From NCBI RefSeq assembly GCF_020923435.1, contig NZ_CP087263.1:4746001-4810000 (forward strand): a stretch of 64,000 nucleotides of DNA, read 5' to 3'. How positions within the stretch are numbered: the first letter of the stretch is position 1; every line of letters begins with the position of its first letter. This document shows positions 35,575 through 43,143 of the stretch, one piece after another. Under the pieces are notes generated by a model. That model made no database searches. It saw only the letters and a program-made list of their open reading frames with translations, and was not told the DNA's origin. The DNA comes from Brevibacillus humidisoli (GTDB lineage Bacteria; Bacillota; Bacilli; Brevibacillales; Brevibacillaceae). A program made the translations under genes and the position numbers.

Positions 35575-35618
35575 TTTTAACAAGAAAGTGTGCCTTGTGT
35601 TGAAAGGAGAGGTTCCCG

Positions 35619-36518
35619 ATCGACTTAAAAGTACTGCAGACATTCGTAGTTGCCGCTCAGTACGAGAACTTCCACCAGACAGCGGAAACCTTGTACATCG
35701 CACAGCCGACAGTGACCCAGCATATCCGCCAGCTGGAGCGGGAGTTAGGGACAGAGCTGTTTGTCCGCACAGGGAAGCGAGTGAAACTGACATCGGCAGG
35801 CAAACGATTCCTGCTGCATGCCAGGAGCATCCTGGAACAGTGGAATGAAGGGGTGGAAGATCTTGTAGCCTGGCAGCAGGGGTACGTCGAAACATTGCAA
35901 TTGGCCGTCTCCCCGATCATCGCTCATACATCGCTGACTCATCTGATTCGTCGCTACACCAAGGCGTACCCGGAGGTGGACATCTCCATCCAGATCGCCG
36001 ATTCCAAAGAGATCGGCCAGCTAGTCAGCAGCGGTCAGGTGGACATCGGCCTGACCCGCAGCGTGCCGGGAGATCTGCCATTGGCGACCCACCTGATCCA
36101 GTATGATCCGATCGTCTTTGTCGTCCCGCCAAACGGAGGAGACATGGAAGCGCCGCTGCCGGATTGGGAGCAGGAACTCTCCTCACGAAGGCTCATCACT
36201 TACAACCATCCCGGGTACTGGGATGAGCTGCTGTATTCCCTGCGGCAGCGAGACCTCTCCTTTCGCACGATGGTGGTGTCCCGCGTAGACATCACCAAGC
36301 GCTTCGTCGAAGAGGGGGTGGGAGTCTCCTTTCTGCCTCGATCGGCGATTAGCCGGGAATTGTTTGAGAATCGTTTCATCGAACTGGCCACGCCGGGATT
36401 GCAATTGCCGCAGGTAGCATCGTATCTCGTTGTGCCGAGGAGAGATCCTTCCCAGGCAGCTCAGCGATTTATTGAGATACTGGCCGCTTTGTATCCGCCG
36501 CTGCCGCTGGTCACCTGA
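35619..36518 (+). CDS. LysR-family regulator, apparently starting at an ATC codon
   Basis: 299 residues if begun at ATC 35619, giving DLKVLQTFVVAAQYENFHQT as the first helices of a normal LysR domain, then TLYIAQPTVTQHIRQLEREL. AAAGGAGAGG sits six bases before that ATC. No ATG, GTG or TTG exists in frame between the stop at 35601 and TTG 35691, and starting at 35691 would delete the first helices. The effector-binding domain follows (about 90-299). It lies upstream of and parallel to a citrate synthase gene, like CitR/CitA of Bacillus in partnership though not in divergent arrangement. Confidence 0.8.
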   Translation: MDLKVLQTFVVAAQYENFHQTAETLYIAQPTVTQHIRQLERELGTELFVRTGKRVKLTSAGKRFLLHARSILEQWNEGVEDLVAWQQGYVETLQLAVSPIIAHTSLTHLIRRYTKAYPEVDISIQIADSKEIGQLVSSGQVDIGLTRSVPGDLPLATHLIQYDPIVFVVPPNGGDMEAPLPDWEQELSSRRLITYNHPGYWDELLYSLRQRDLSFRTMVVSRVDITKRFVEEGVGVSFLPRSAISRELFENRFIELATPGLQLPQVASYLVVPRRDPSQAAQRFIEILAALYPPLPLVT

Positions 36519-36645
36519 TTGCTTGCTAATTATGTTTTGTAATCAATTGGTGTTTTTTCTTTTATTTCTCCTTTTAAAAAAAGAGACGTATACTAAAAGG
36601 AAGGAAAGAACGTGTCAGAAACAGATACAAAAGGAGTGAAAGTGG

Positions 36646-37746
36646 ATGGGAACCAAGCATATCGCCATTGGGCTGGAAGGGATTGTGGTAGCGGAAAGCG
36701 ATCTCAGCCTGGTGGATGGACTGAACGGACATCTCGTGTACCGGGGACATTGGGCGCGTGACCTGGCGATTCAGCATACGTTTGAAGAAGTGGCGCATCT
36801 CCTCTGGTATGGTCACCTGCCGAACGAAACCGAGCTGCAGCAGCTAAAAAACAAGCTGGCCGAGAATCGTACCCTGCCGGAGCATGTGAAAAAAGCGCTG
36901 GACGGGATTCCTGCCGACGTGGACATGATGAGTGCGCTCCGTTCCGGTGTCTCGCTGCTAGCTGAACAGGGGCATGGTTGGCCGCCCACACTGGAACAGG
37001 TGATCTCCATCACGGCCAAGATACCGACGATTGTCGCCTACCGATACGCCCGTCAGGAAGGGAGAGCGCCGATCGATCCGCGCCCTGATCTGGGTCACAC
37101 GGCAAACTACCTTTACATGTGCAAAGGGCAGGAGCCTACTGTGGCCCATGTACGGGGTCTGGACGCCTATCTGATCCTGACACAGGAGCACGGCATGAAT
37201 GCGTCAACTTTTGCCGCTCGCGTCGTCTCCTCGACGCGCTCCGATCTGGTCTCTGCGATTACTGCAGCGATCGGCGCGCTAAAAGGGCCGTTGCACGGAG
37301 GAGCGCCGTCTGAAGTAACGGAGATGATGGAGGCGATCGGGACAAAAGAGAATGCCGAACCCTGGCTGCGCCAAGCGCTTGAGAACGGGGAGCGGCTGAT
37401 GGGTTTTGGACATCGTGTCTACAAGACAAAAGATCCGCGGGCGACCGCGCTCAGTGTGGTGGCCTCCGAACTCTCCAAGGACGATCCCTGGTTTGAACTG
37501 GCTACCCACGTGGAGCAGGTGGGCGTAAAACTGCTGGCTGAGTACAAACCGGGCCGCCAGCTCAATACCAATGTAGAGTTTTACGCGGCAGCCGTGATGC
37601 GAGCAGTCGGACTGCCGGATGAATTGTTTACGCCTACTTTTGCCGTCAGCCGGACCGTCGGCTGGTGTGCACATGTACTGGAGCAGGCCGCCAACAATCG
37701 AATCATTCGACCAGAGTCCAACTACACCGGTCTCATGCCGGAATAG
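36646..37746 (+). CDS. citA: Citrate synthase (CitA/methylcitrate synthase type)
   Basis: 366 residues, the short bacterial type II-like citrate synthase. Substrate and catalytic residues are seen in TQEHGMNASTFAARVVSST, GPLHGGAPSEV, MGFGHRVYKTKDPRA and FYAAAVMRAVGLPDELFTPT. It condenses oxaloacetate with acetyl-CoA; 2-methylcitrate synthases look alike and cannot be excluded. The ATG at 36646 follows AAAAGGAGTG. It stands 127 bases after the LysR-type gene, which probably controls it. A possible -10 TATACT is at 36589-36594. Confidence 0.9.
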   Translation: MGTKHIAIGLEGIVVAESDLSLVDGLNGHLVYRGHWARDLAIQHTFEEVAHLLWYGHLPNETELQQLKNKLAENRTLPEHVKKALDGIPADVDMMSALRSGVSLLAEQGHGWPPTLEQVISITAKIPTIVAYRYARQEGRAPIDPRPDLGHTANYLYMCKGQEPTVAHVRGLDAYLILTQEHGMNASTFAARVVSSTRSDLVSAITAAIGALKGPLHGGAPSEVTEMMEAIGTKENAEPWLRQALENGERLMGFGHRVYKTKDPRATALSVVASELSKDDPWFELATHVEQVGVKLLAEYKPGRQLNTNVEFYAAAVMRAVGLPDELFTPTFAVSRTVGWCAHVLEQAANNRIIRPESNYTGLMPE

Positions 37747-37901
37747 AACCTGTAGAATTCGATTTTCCGGGTGAACCGTTGTCTGGTATTTGCCGTACCA
37801 GGTTCTTCCCGCGATTATTTCCACCCCTTTTCATGCTGCCCCACACAGGGCAGTACGAGAGGGGTGTTTTCCTTGTCAGGAGGCTCGTCTATCCGTTATA
37901 A

Positions 37902-37916
37902 TGATAATGATTATCA
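37902..37916 (+). promoter_or_regulatory. Fur box
   Basis: TGATAATGATTATCA is a perfect 7-1-7 inverted repeat matching the ferric uptake repressor consensus. It lies 34 bases before the FhuF-like start codon. Confidence 0.85.
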
Positions 37917-37949
37917 ACATCGCTTTGTTTAACAGGGAGGGAACGCATC

Positions 37950-38732
37950 GTGCCGCAGCCGTTCATCGAAGATGATCTCTTCGAGCAGAAGTTTCGCGTG
38001 GAGTTTTCTGATCCTTCACAGGGGAAAGTGCGCAGTCCATACACGTTGACCGGGAGTGACCTGTTTGCTGCCGATCAGCGAGATCAGATTTTGGATAGGT
38101 TTAAGGATCTGATAGAGGCTCCCTCGAGAGATGTGGCGGCTTCCCTGTTTGCAAAATGGTACACCTTGCCGATGGCGGCCTTGTACGCGATGAGCCGTTA
38201 TCAGTACGGGATTGATGTGTCACCTGAGCGATTGCGGGTTCGTGTAGACAAATGGCCCTACTTTCTGGTAGAGGAGACAGGTGCCTCCGTATGTCCGCAA
38301 GAAGGCAGGGAACAGTGGCGTGCAGATCTTCTCCGTCAGTTGTTTTCCCGTCACGTCGATCCGCTCTACCGGTCGCTAGCAGAGTACTCCGGGCTGTCGA
38401 TTCACGCCTTTTGGGCTCACACAGCCTATGTGATCGGCTACTGGTATCCGCTGTGGATCAGTCAAACAGAGTCCCAGCCGGTGCAGCAAAGCCTGAGGAT
38501 GGATTACCGTTTTCTAACCCAAGAGGCTCCAGCCGAACTGTTTGGCCCATATGACAAAAATCCTTTATCCACACGCTTCCGCACCATTGAGCATCCTGCG
38601 GAACCGGATAACCAGGTGCGGATTCGCAAACAGTGCTGTTTTATCTACAAGCTGCCCAGCGTGGGCCGCTGCTGCTATACGTGTCCCAGGCTGACCGAGG
38701 AGGAGAGGGTGGAGCGGTTGCAGACATTGTAG
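37950..38732 (+). CDS. FhuF-like ferric siderophore reductase
   Basis: 260 residues, soluble. The C-terminus carries a Cys cluster CC-X10-CC-X2-C (residues about 230-246, CCFIYKLPSVGRCCYTCP), which in FhuF binds a [2Fe-2S] centre used to reduce siderophore-bound iron. The N-terminal part is the siderophore-interacting region of this family (KWYTLPMAALYAMSRYQYG). The start is GTG 37950 after GGGAGGGAACG. A perfect Fur box upstream predicts induction by iron shortage. No siderophore transporter genes are adjacent; the gene is followed at once by the AT-rich island. Confidence 0.83.
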   Translation: MPQPFIEDDLFEQKFRVEFSDPSQGKVRSPYTLTGSDLFAADQRDQILDRFKDLIEAPSRDVAASLFAKWYTLPMAALYAMSRYQYGIDVSPERLRVRVDKWPYFLVEETGASVCPQEGREQWRADLLRQLFSRHVDPLYRSLAEYSGLSIHAFWAHTAYVIGYWYPLWISQTESQPVQQSLRMDYRFLTQEAPAELFGPYDKNPLSTRFRTIEHPAEPDNQVRIRKQCCFIYKLPSVGRCCYTCPRLTEEERVERLQTL

Positions 38733-38859
38733 AATTTGCAACTGATTTTGAGGATATTTTCACACGACACAGTCATCGATTGAAAAAACGGATTGACAAC
38801 TGGTCTCTCAAAATAGACATTGGAAAAGCTCTTACAAAAACAGCTATTATGTAGGGATA

Positions 38860-39290
38860 CGCTCATGAAATTGGAAAGAATGTAGGGTTTGTTGGGGGGT
38901 AGAGAAATCCATGCTGAAGGGGAAGGTAAGTGATATCTCCAATCCAGAGCGTGTTTTTCGTCTTTGCTTCAAACGCACGTTTCACCAAATTGTCCATGAC
39001 TCCTGATCCTTTTGGTTTTCGTCCGATCCGACTTTGTTTTCGATAAGAAACGACAGCCAGTCCCATCCGTTGCATAAGGCGAGCGACACGGTTTTTGCTG
39101 GTAAATAAGCGGCGTTTGCAGAACTCTAAAGCTATCCGGGGACTGCCATATCGGCCTTTGAAATTCTTTGTACACTTGCAAAATGGCTTCCTCGAGAAGC
39201 TATCTTGAAGGCTTTGTCATACTTTTTACGCACCATAGAAAAACAACCCCTTTACACAAAGTTATCCTTGGTCTTAACTCCGTGTAAAAA
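38860..39290 (-). mobile_element. Decayed IS3-family insertion sequence (OrfA start fused to OrfB remnants)
   Basis: On the minus strand, the start of a typical OrfA (ATGGTGCGTAAAAAGTATGA near 39236) runs after a short interval into OrfB pieces in shifting frames. The best is 38863-39075, with RLMQRMGLAVVSYRKQSRIG and the integrase-core start NTLWIGDITYLP. The DDE catalytic core is missing beyond the first Asp. The end of the element at 38860 joins sequence after the FhuF-like gene. Not functional. Confidence 0.7.
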
Positions 39291-39417
39291 GATTTGATGA
39301 AAGTGCATAATTCGAAGGCTATTCCATTTCGGCGAATATGAGATGGCCCAATGAGAGTGCTGACACACAGTCAAATCCTCCACAGTGATTGCGAGTAAAT
39401 AGCATTAAATTTCTTTT

Positions 39418-39450
39418 ATTCTTAATTTGATGGCAATAAGGATTAAGAAT
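39418..39450. repeat. 9-bp inverted repeat in AT-rich spacer
   Basis: ATTCTTAAT (39418-39426) and ATTAAGAAT (39442-39450) are perfect inverted repeats. The spacer from 39291 to 39530 otherwise shows no gene. Confidence 0.5.
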
Positions 39451-39530
39451 TGAGTATGTATTGTTTTAGGTGGGCTTTATAAGTAAAAAAGGAAAGATGA
39501 GAACACTTCTCTTTTCAAATTTACAAAAAA

Positions 39531-39558
39531 TTGACTCGAAGGGATTGGATGGTATCAT
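39531..39558 (+). promoter_or_regulatory. Sigma-A-like promoter before the broken exported-protein gene
   Basis: TTGACT (39531-39536) and TATCAT (39553-39558) are 16 bases apart, about 125 bases before the gene. Confidence 0.5.
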
Positions 39559-39683
39559 TATAAATGGATTTAATATCCAATAATGTAAGAAGAGGGGTGG
39601 TGGCCTATTAGTTAAAAAGATTAACAGTGTTGCGTGGTTTCAAGGGTAATAATGAAAATTTGTTTTGAAAGAGAGGTCCGAAT

Positions 39684-40166
39684 GTGAAAAAAATCATTGG
39701 AACTGCTGCATTTGTGATTACAGTTTTCGCTGCCAATAGTGTTTTTGCTGATGTATAGGGAGAGTTCGACCTAAGTGATCGGAAAACTACTTATGTGGCG
39801 GGGGCAGAGGGCGAAAGCTCGGATGGAGATTTACAATATTCTTATGTTCATGAAAATGAGATTGAAGGCAATAGAGATGAAGCTACAAAAGCATACTTTA
39901 CAATGATTGGTGTAAGAGATGGGGATTCCGATCCATCTGGAGCTCAATTTGGTACCTACAAAATTGTGGATTCCGCAGGATCTACAACAGAAAAACGTTA
40001 TCTATATTTCTACAGTGACTCAATTAGTAGAGACCAATCTTTTGATATAAACTACACTGCTGACGTTGAAGATTTGTATACCGAAATGGTTGTCTACGCT
40101 GATGAAAAGGGTATTGATGGAGCTCAAGCTAACATCAGATATGACAGATTTGCATACACACCCTAA
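39684..40166 (+). pseudogene. Exported protein gene interrupted by an in-frame TAG after the signal peptide
   Basis: GTG 39684, preceded by GAGAGG, begins a clean signal peptide (MKKIIGTAAFVITVFAANSV then FADV). The next codon, 39756-39758, is TAG. The same frame then stays open for 135 codons to 40166. The downstream part is acidic and Tyr/Asp rich (YTADVEDLYTEMVVYADEKG) with no recognised domain. A restart at GTG 39795 would make a version without export signal. It may be a recent nonsense mutation, a sequencing error or, less likely, readthrough. The next gene has a similar signal peptide and is close behind. Confidence 0.6.
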
Positions 40167-40186
40167 TTTATAGAGAGGTGCATAAA

Positions 40187-40732
40187 ATGAAAAAAGGTAT
40201 TGCAATGGTTGGCTTGTTAGCAACGATGACGCTAGCCTCTTCAGGTTTATTATATGCTGACACAAATAAAGTGCAACATAAACAGATGGCAGACAATCAC
40301 ATTGTTTCACAACCCGCAACTGTCTCAATGAATGAAGCGGAAAAGCTTATGTCAAATATTAAGATATCTACACCTGAGGAGATCCCGGAAGGGTATCAAC
40401 TGGATGGTATTATCTATAACGAACCGCCTAAAGAATTTGCCAACGGTGTTAAACCAGATATCACGTCTCAAAAGGAAGTGGTGATGAGATACAAGCATCA
40501 AACTAAATCGGGTAATTGGATTGAACATACCATTAAAAGCGGTAAGATATCTATTGGTGATGAAGGAAAAAAAGCAATTAAGCTGAATGGAGTTAAAGGA
40601 GAAATACTCGAATATCCAGAAGAGGGTATAATTGCTCTAAATTGGCACAAAGATGGAGTGAGTCATTTTGTGTTGTCTAAAGGTGATTTGGCAAAAGAAG
40701 AACTAATAAAATTTGCTGAATCAATAAAGTAA
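40187..40732 (+). CDS. Exported DUF4367-like protein
   Basis: 181 residues. The ATG at 40187 follows GAGAGGTG. A Sec signal peptide (1-25, KKGIAMVGLLATMTLASSG then LLYAD) is followed by a Lys-rich linker and a C-terminal domain. That domain has the pattern IPEGYQLDGIIYNEP, GVKGEILEYPEEGIIALNWH, DGVSHFVLS and a final helix EELIKFAESI, as in DUF4367/RsgI-associated sensor-like domains. AT-rich codon use differs from flanking chromosome. It probably forms a unit with the broken exported-protein gene 20 bases upstream. Confidence 0.75.
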   Translation: MKKGIAMVGLLATMTLASSGLLYADTNKVQHKQMADNHIVSQPATVSMNEAEKLMSNIKISTPEEIPEGYQLDGIIYNEPPKEFANGVKPDITSQKEVVMRYKHQTKSGNWIEHTIKSGKISIGDEGKKAIKLNGVKGEILEYPEEGIIALNWHKDGVSHFVLSKGDLAKEELIKFAESIK

Positions 40733-40735
40733 CTG

Positions 40736-40880
40736 TGGGGCTGTCCCAAAAGTGATATGCTCCCCTTATAGAAGACAGGTCAAATAATAAAACCTGTACT
40801 CTGAGGGGAGCTTTTTCATGCCTAAAGGACAATATAGTGTGTCAGAAAAACTTGCTATCCTTGACCCAAGTTTGACACGA
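40736..40880 (+). mobile_element. Remnant of an IS end with the start of an OrfA
   Basis: The segment starts with a typical terminal repeat (GGGCTGTCCCAAAAGTGATA). About 75 bases later it carries a transposase start, MPKGQYSVSEKLAIL, which breaks off near 40865. Only the left end of an IS3-type element remains. Confidence 0.6.
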
Positions 40881-41543
40881 TGCACGGTTGAAAAGCCCTA
40901 AACAACTATTCAGGGCTTTGACGAACAAACCTGCCACTCCATTTCTGACTGCCAGGCTTCATTCAGGATACGAGGCGGAGCTTGTGTGCCAATGGCAACA
41001 AAAGCGGCGTAAAGAGCGTTCGTTGCCGAACCTTTACCTCTATCCGAAACGTTTGACAAACTTGGAGATATTGACGGAGCGAGCCGCCCTTGTTTTTTCT
41101 GTGAGATCCGACTTCGCCACTACTAAAGTCTGAGTTGCGTAGGTTGCCCACTCAAACAATCCTGTACGAAAGCAAAAGGTAATCAAGAAGTAAGGATGAA
41201 TCTACCCTACTTCCATTTTAAGCAGCAAGTACGGGAAAAATTCCGTAAGTGACGAAGGATATAAAACTAGCGTTTCGTCGAATAATTGAACAGGAGAGTG
41301 TGTTTGGGAAAGTCAAGAATAATTGAGGGTTTCGTCGTTTACTGCTTTGTGGCTTATCAAAGTAAGCCTGGAGGTCGGGTGGCTTTCCCTTGCCCACAAT
41401 TTGATGAAAAAGGCTTCCATAGACCAGAAAAAAAGAGATCAGTCGGCGAGAATAGCCTCCTTACCCGACTGATTTTACTCCTAATGAACAGATTTTTGAG
41501 GAGAAGTGGCTATCCCTCTGTAGAAAATCCACTTATGCGACAG
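40881..41543. other. Gene-free stretch within the AT-rich island
   Basis: Short frames exist on both strands but none has a good ribosome binding site with a recognisable product. A hairpin AAAGCCCT/AGGGCTTT lies at about 40892-40919. It may be further decayed mobile DNA; I cannot identify it. Confidence 0.4.
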
Positions 41544-41561
41544 CACCACACTAGTGTGGTG
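41544..41561. repeat. Perfect 18-bp palindrome at the end of a small gene
   Basis: CACCACACTAGTGTGGTG is its own complement with no spacer. It includes the last codons and stop of the minus-strand small membrane protein. Confidence 0.6.
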
Positions 41562-41742
41562 GAATTCTTTCGTTGGTATTGTCAAGAAATGTTTCTTTAT
41601 ATACTTGTTCTGAAGGACTTGCATTTTTTATAGATGTTTGAATTTCCTCGGAAGATCTTTTTCGCTTAGTAAGGACATCGTAAGCAATTCCAAAAAGGAG
41701 TAAGCCACCAAATATAACTAAAGCAAATAACCATAAAGGCAA
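41551..41742 (-). CDS. Small single-pass membrane protein
   Basis: 63 residues: a membrane helix at about 4-24 (WLFALVIFGGLLLFGIAYDV) with a positively charged stop (LTKRKRSS) and a hydrophilic tail. The start is TTG 41742 with AAGGAGGGAG at normal spacing, which is the main evidence that it is real. Similar short proteins with a helix and basic tail are common in spore-formers, but I do not recognise this one. Confidence 0.6.
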   Translation of the reverse strand: MPLWLFALVIFGGLLLFGIAYDVLTKRKRSSEEIQTSIKNASPSEQVYKETFLDNTNERIPPH

Positions 41743-41823
41743 TCTATAACTCCCTCCTTAAAAAAACAGGTTTACTTATTATACGTATGATCCAGACGAA
41801 TGTTTCACCCTTGGTGATGATTC

Positions 41824-42124
41824 TTACACTCTTGAAATGCTCATAGCTCGTGGCAGATTTTCCTTAGAGCCTATCCGGCCGCCGGGGGCGAGTGCGGCGT
41901 AAACCTGATCAAACAAGGGAGCGAGTTCTTCGGGGGAATGAAGCGCCAGGCATCCCCGCAACCTAGATCGAGAATACACAGGTCTTGGGGGGAAGCTAGC
42001 AGCTAGCAGTTCAAAAAAGTTCGGTCGCTCCAGCGTATCATTGGCGTTTGTTTCACGCTCTACACTGCCAGTAAGCCTCAAAAACCCGATCCTGATCGTA
42101 AAAGGCAGGTCCGTCGTATTTCAT
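41824..42124 (-). pseudogene. Remnant of a class I SAM-dependent methyltransferase
   Basis: On the minus strand three frames carry pieces in the correct order. ATG 42124 gives MKYDGPAFYDQDRVFEAYWQ. A second frame gives ETNANDTLERPNFFELL. A third gives the SAM-binding motif LCILDLGCGDAW (around 41960-42000). The earlier frame then returns as HSPEELAPLFDQVYAALAPG. The central part after motif I is deleted. The gene is plainly dead. Confidence 0.75.
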
Positions 42125-42253
42125 CAGGCGATTGTCCTCCTTCCGGGTGGACGACAAGGATATCCCCAAAACGTAGTAGTGATTTGGACGATCTTTCCCT
42201 ATATTTGGCAAACTGCTACAATGATCATAATACATAGAAAAAGGGGGAGAGCC

Positions 42254-42943
42254 ATGAAACGGATCGGCATTGTTGGCGGTCTCAGTGCGGAATCAACTGC
42301 GCTGTTTTATCAGTCGTTGACACGTCTCTACATCGAACAGCATGGAGATACGGCATACCCGGAAATGGTTATCTTTAGTGTGCGATTCCACGATTTCTAC
42401 CAGGCTGCAAAAGCAGGCAATTGGCAGGAATGCGCTGCTTATATCGCTGCGGCGCTTCATGCGTTGGAGAGAGCAGGGGCCGATTTTGCCCTTATTTCTG
42501 CCAATATGCCCCATATCGTGTACGATGATGTTGCCAGACAGGTATCCTTGCCGCTTCTGCACATCGCTGATGCAGTGGCAGCAGAAGCGAAGGAGAGAGG
42601 ATATAAAAAGATCGCTTTGCTTGGCACGAAGGCGACGATGAATGCCAGCTTTTATCCTGATCGATTGGCTCAGCACGGGATGGAATGTCTCACGCCAAGC
42701 GATAGCCAAAAGGACATGGTCAACCAGGTACTGGAGGATGAACTGTTTAAAGGTATCATACGAGAGACATCACGAGAGGCATACCTGCAACTTTGCCGGG
42801 AGTTACGGGAAGAAGGGGCAGAAGCCGTTATTTTAGGATGTACCGAAATCCCGATGCTGCTGAATCCGGAAAACAGTCCGCTTCCTATGTTGGACTCGTC
42901 TCTGCTGCTGGCTCAAGCCGCATTGCAGAAAGCGTTGGTGTAA
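42254..42943 (+). CDS. Aspartate/glutamate racemase-family protein
   Basis: 229 residues. Start motif MKRIGIVGGLSAESTALFYQ (the family has GGMSxEST). The second catalytic Cys is present in ILGCTEIP (near residue 196). At the first catalytic position, where active racemases have Cys or Thr before an Asn-Thr pair, this protein reads LISANMPHIVYDD, so the usual residue seems absent. It may be an altered racemase or a different isomerase/lyase of the fold. The ATG at 42254 follows AAGGGGGAGAG. It is divergent from the methyltransferase remnant. Confidence 0.82.
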   Translation: MKRIGIVGGLSAESTALFYQSLTRLYIEQHGDTAYPEMVIFSVRFHDFYQAAKAGNWQECAAYIAAALHALERAGADFALISANMPHIVYDDVARQVSLPLLHIADAVAAEAKERGYKKIALLGTKATMNASFYPDRLAQHGMECLTPSDSQKDMVNQVLEDELFKGIIRETSREAYLQLCRELREEGAEAVILGCTEIPMLLNPENSPLPMLDSSLLLAQAALQKALV

Positions 42944-43002
42944 TCTGTTACAAGCAGCACCTACCAATCTTTCTTGCAGAGGGGTGGAGAGTTAACTGCG
43001 GC

Positions 43003-43062
43003 GCGAGAGTGTCTCTTGTCCAGCAGTCGCTCTCTTTGAGAAAAGGAAAAGACACTCTTCGC
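43003..43062. repeat. Imperfect inverted repeat downstream of the racemase gene
   Basis: GCGAGAGTGTCTCTTGTCC (43003-43021) pairs with GGAAAAGACACTCTTCGC (43045-43062) except for small bulges. It is too far from the stop codon to be the simple terminator and has no T run. The whole 42944-43101 gap holds no gene. Confidence 0.55.
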
Positions 43063-43101
43063 CTACTGACCAAGGCTTCCGGACCATAGCTTTATTGCAT
43101 T

Positions 43102-43136
43102 ACCCGATCTTTCCTCTGGTGAAAGATCGGGTTTTA
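43102..43136. terminator. Terminator shared by convergent genes
   Basis: ACCCGATCTTTC (43102-43113) and GAAAGATCGGGT (43121-43132) form a perfect 12-bp stem followed by TTTTA. It sits 8 bases after the stop of the DUF4129 gene on the other strand. Confidence 0.8.
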
Positions 43137-43143
43137 TGCTGAT

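Noticed and set aside
41286-41633. 115-codon plus-strand frame in the AT-rich island
   Set aside because: No usable ribosome binding site or known domain, and it runs over the palindrome and the end of a better-supported minus-strand gene.
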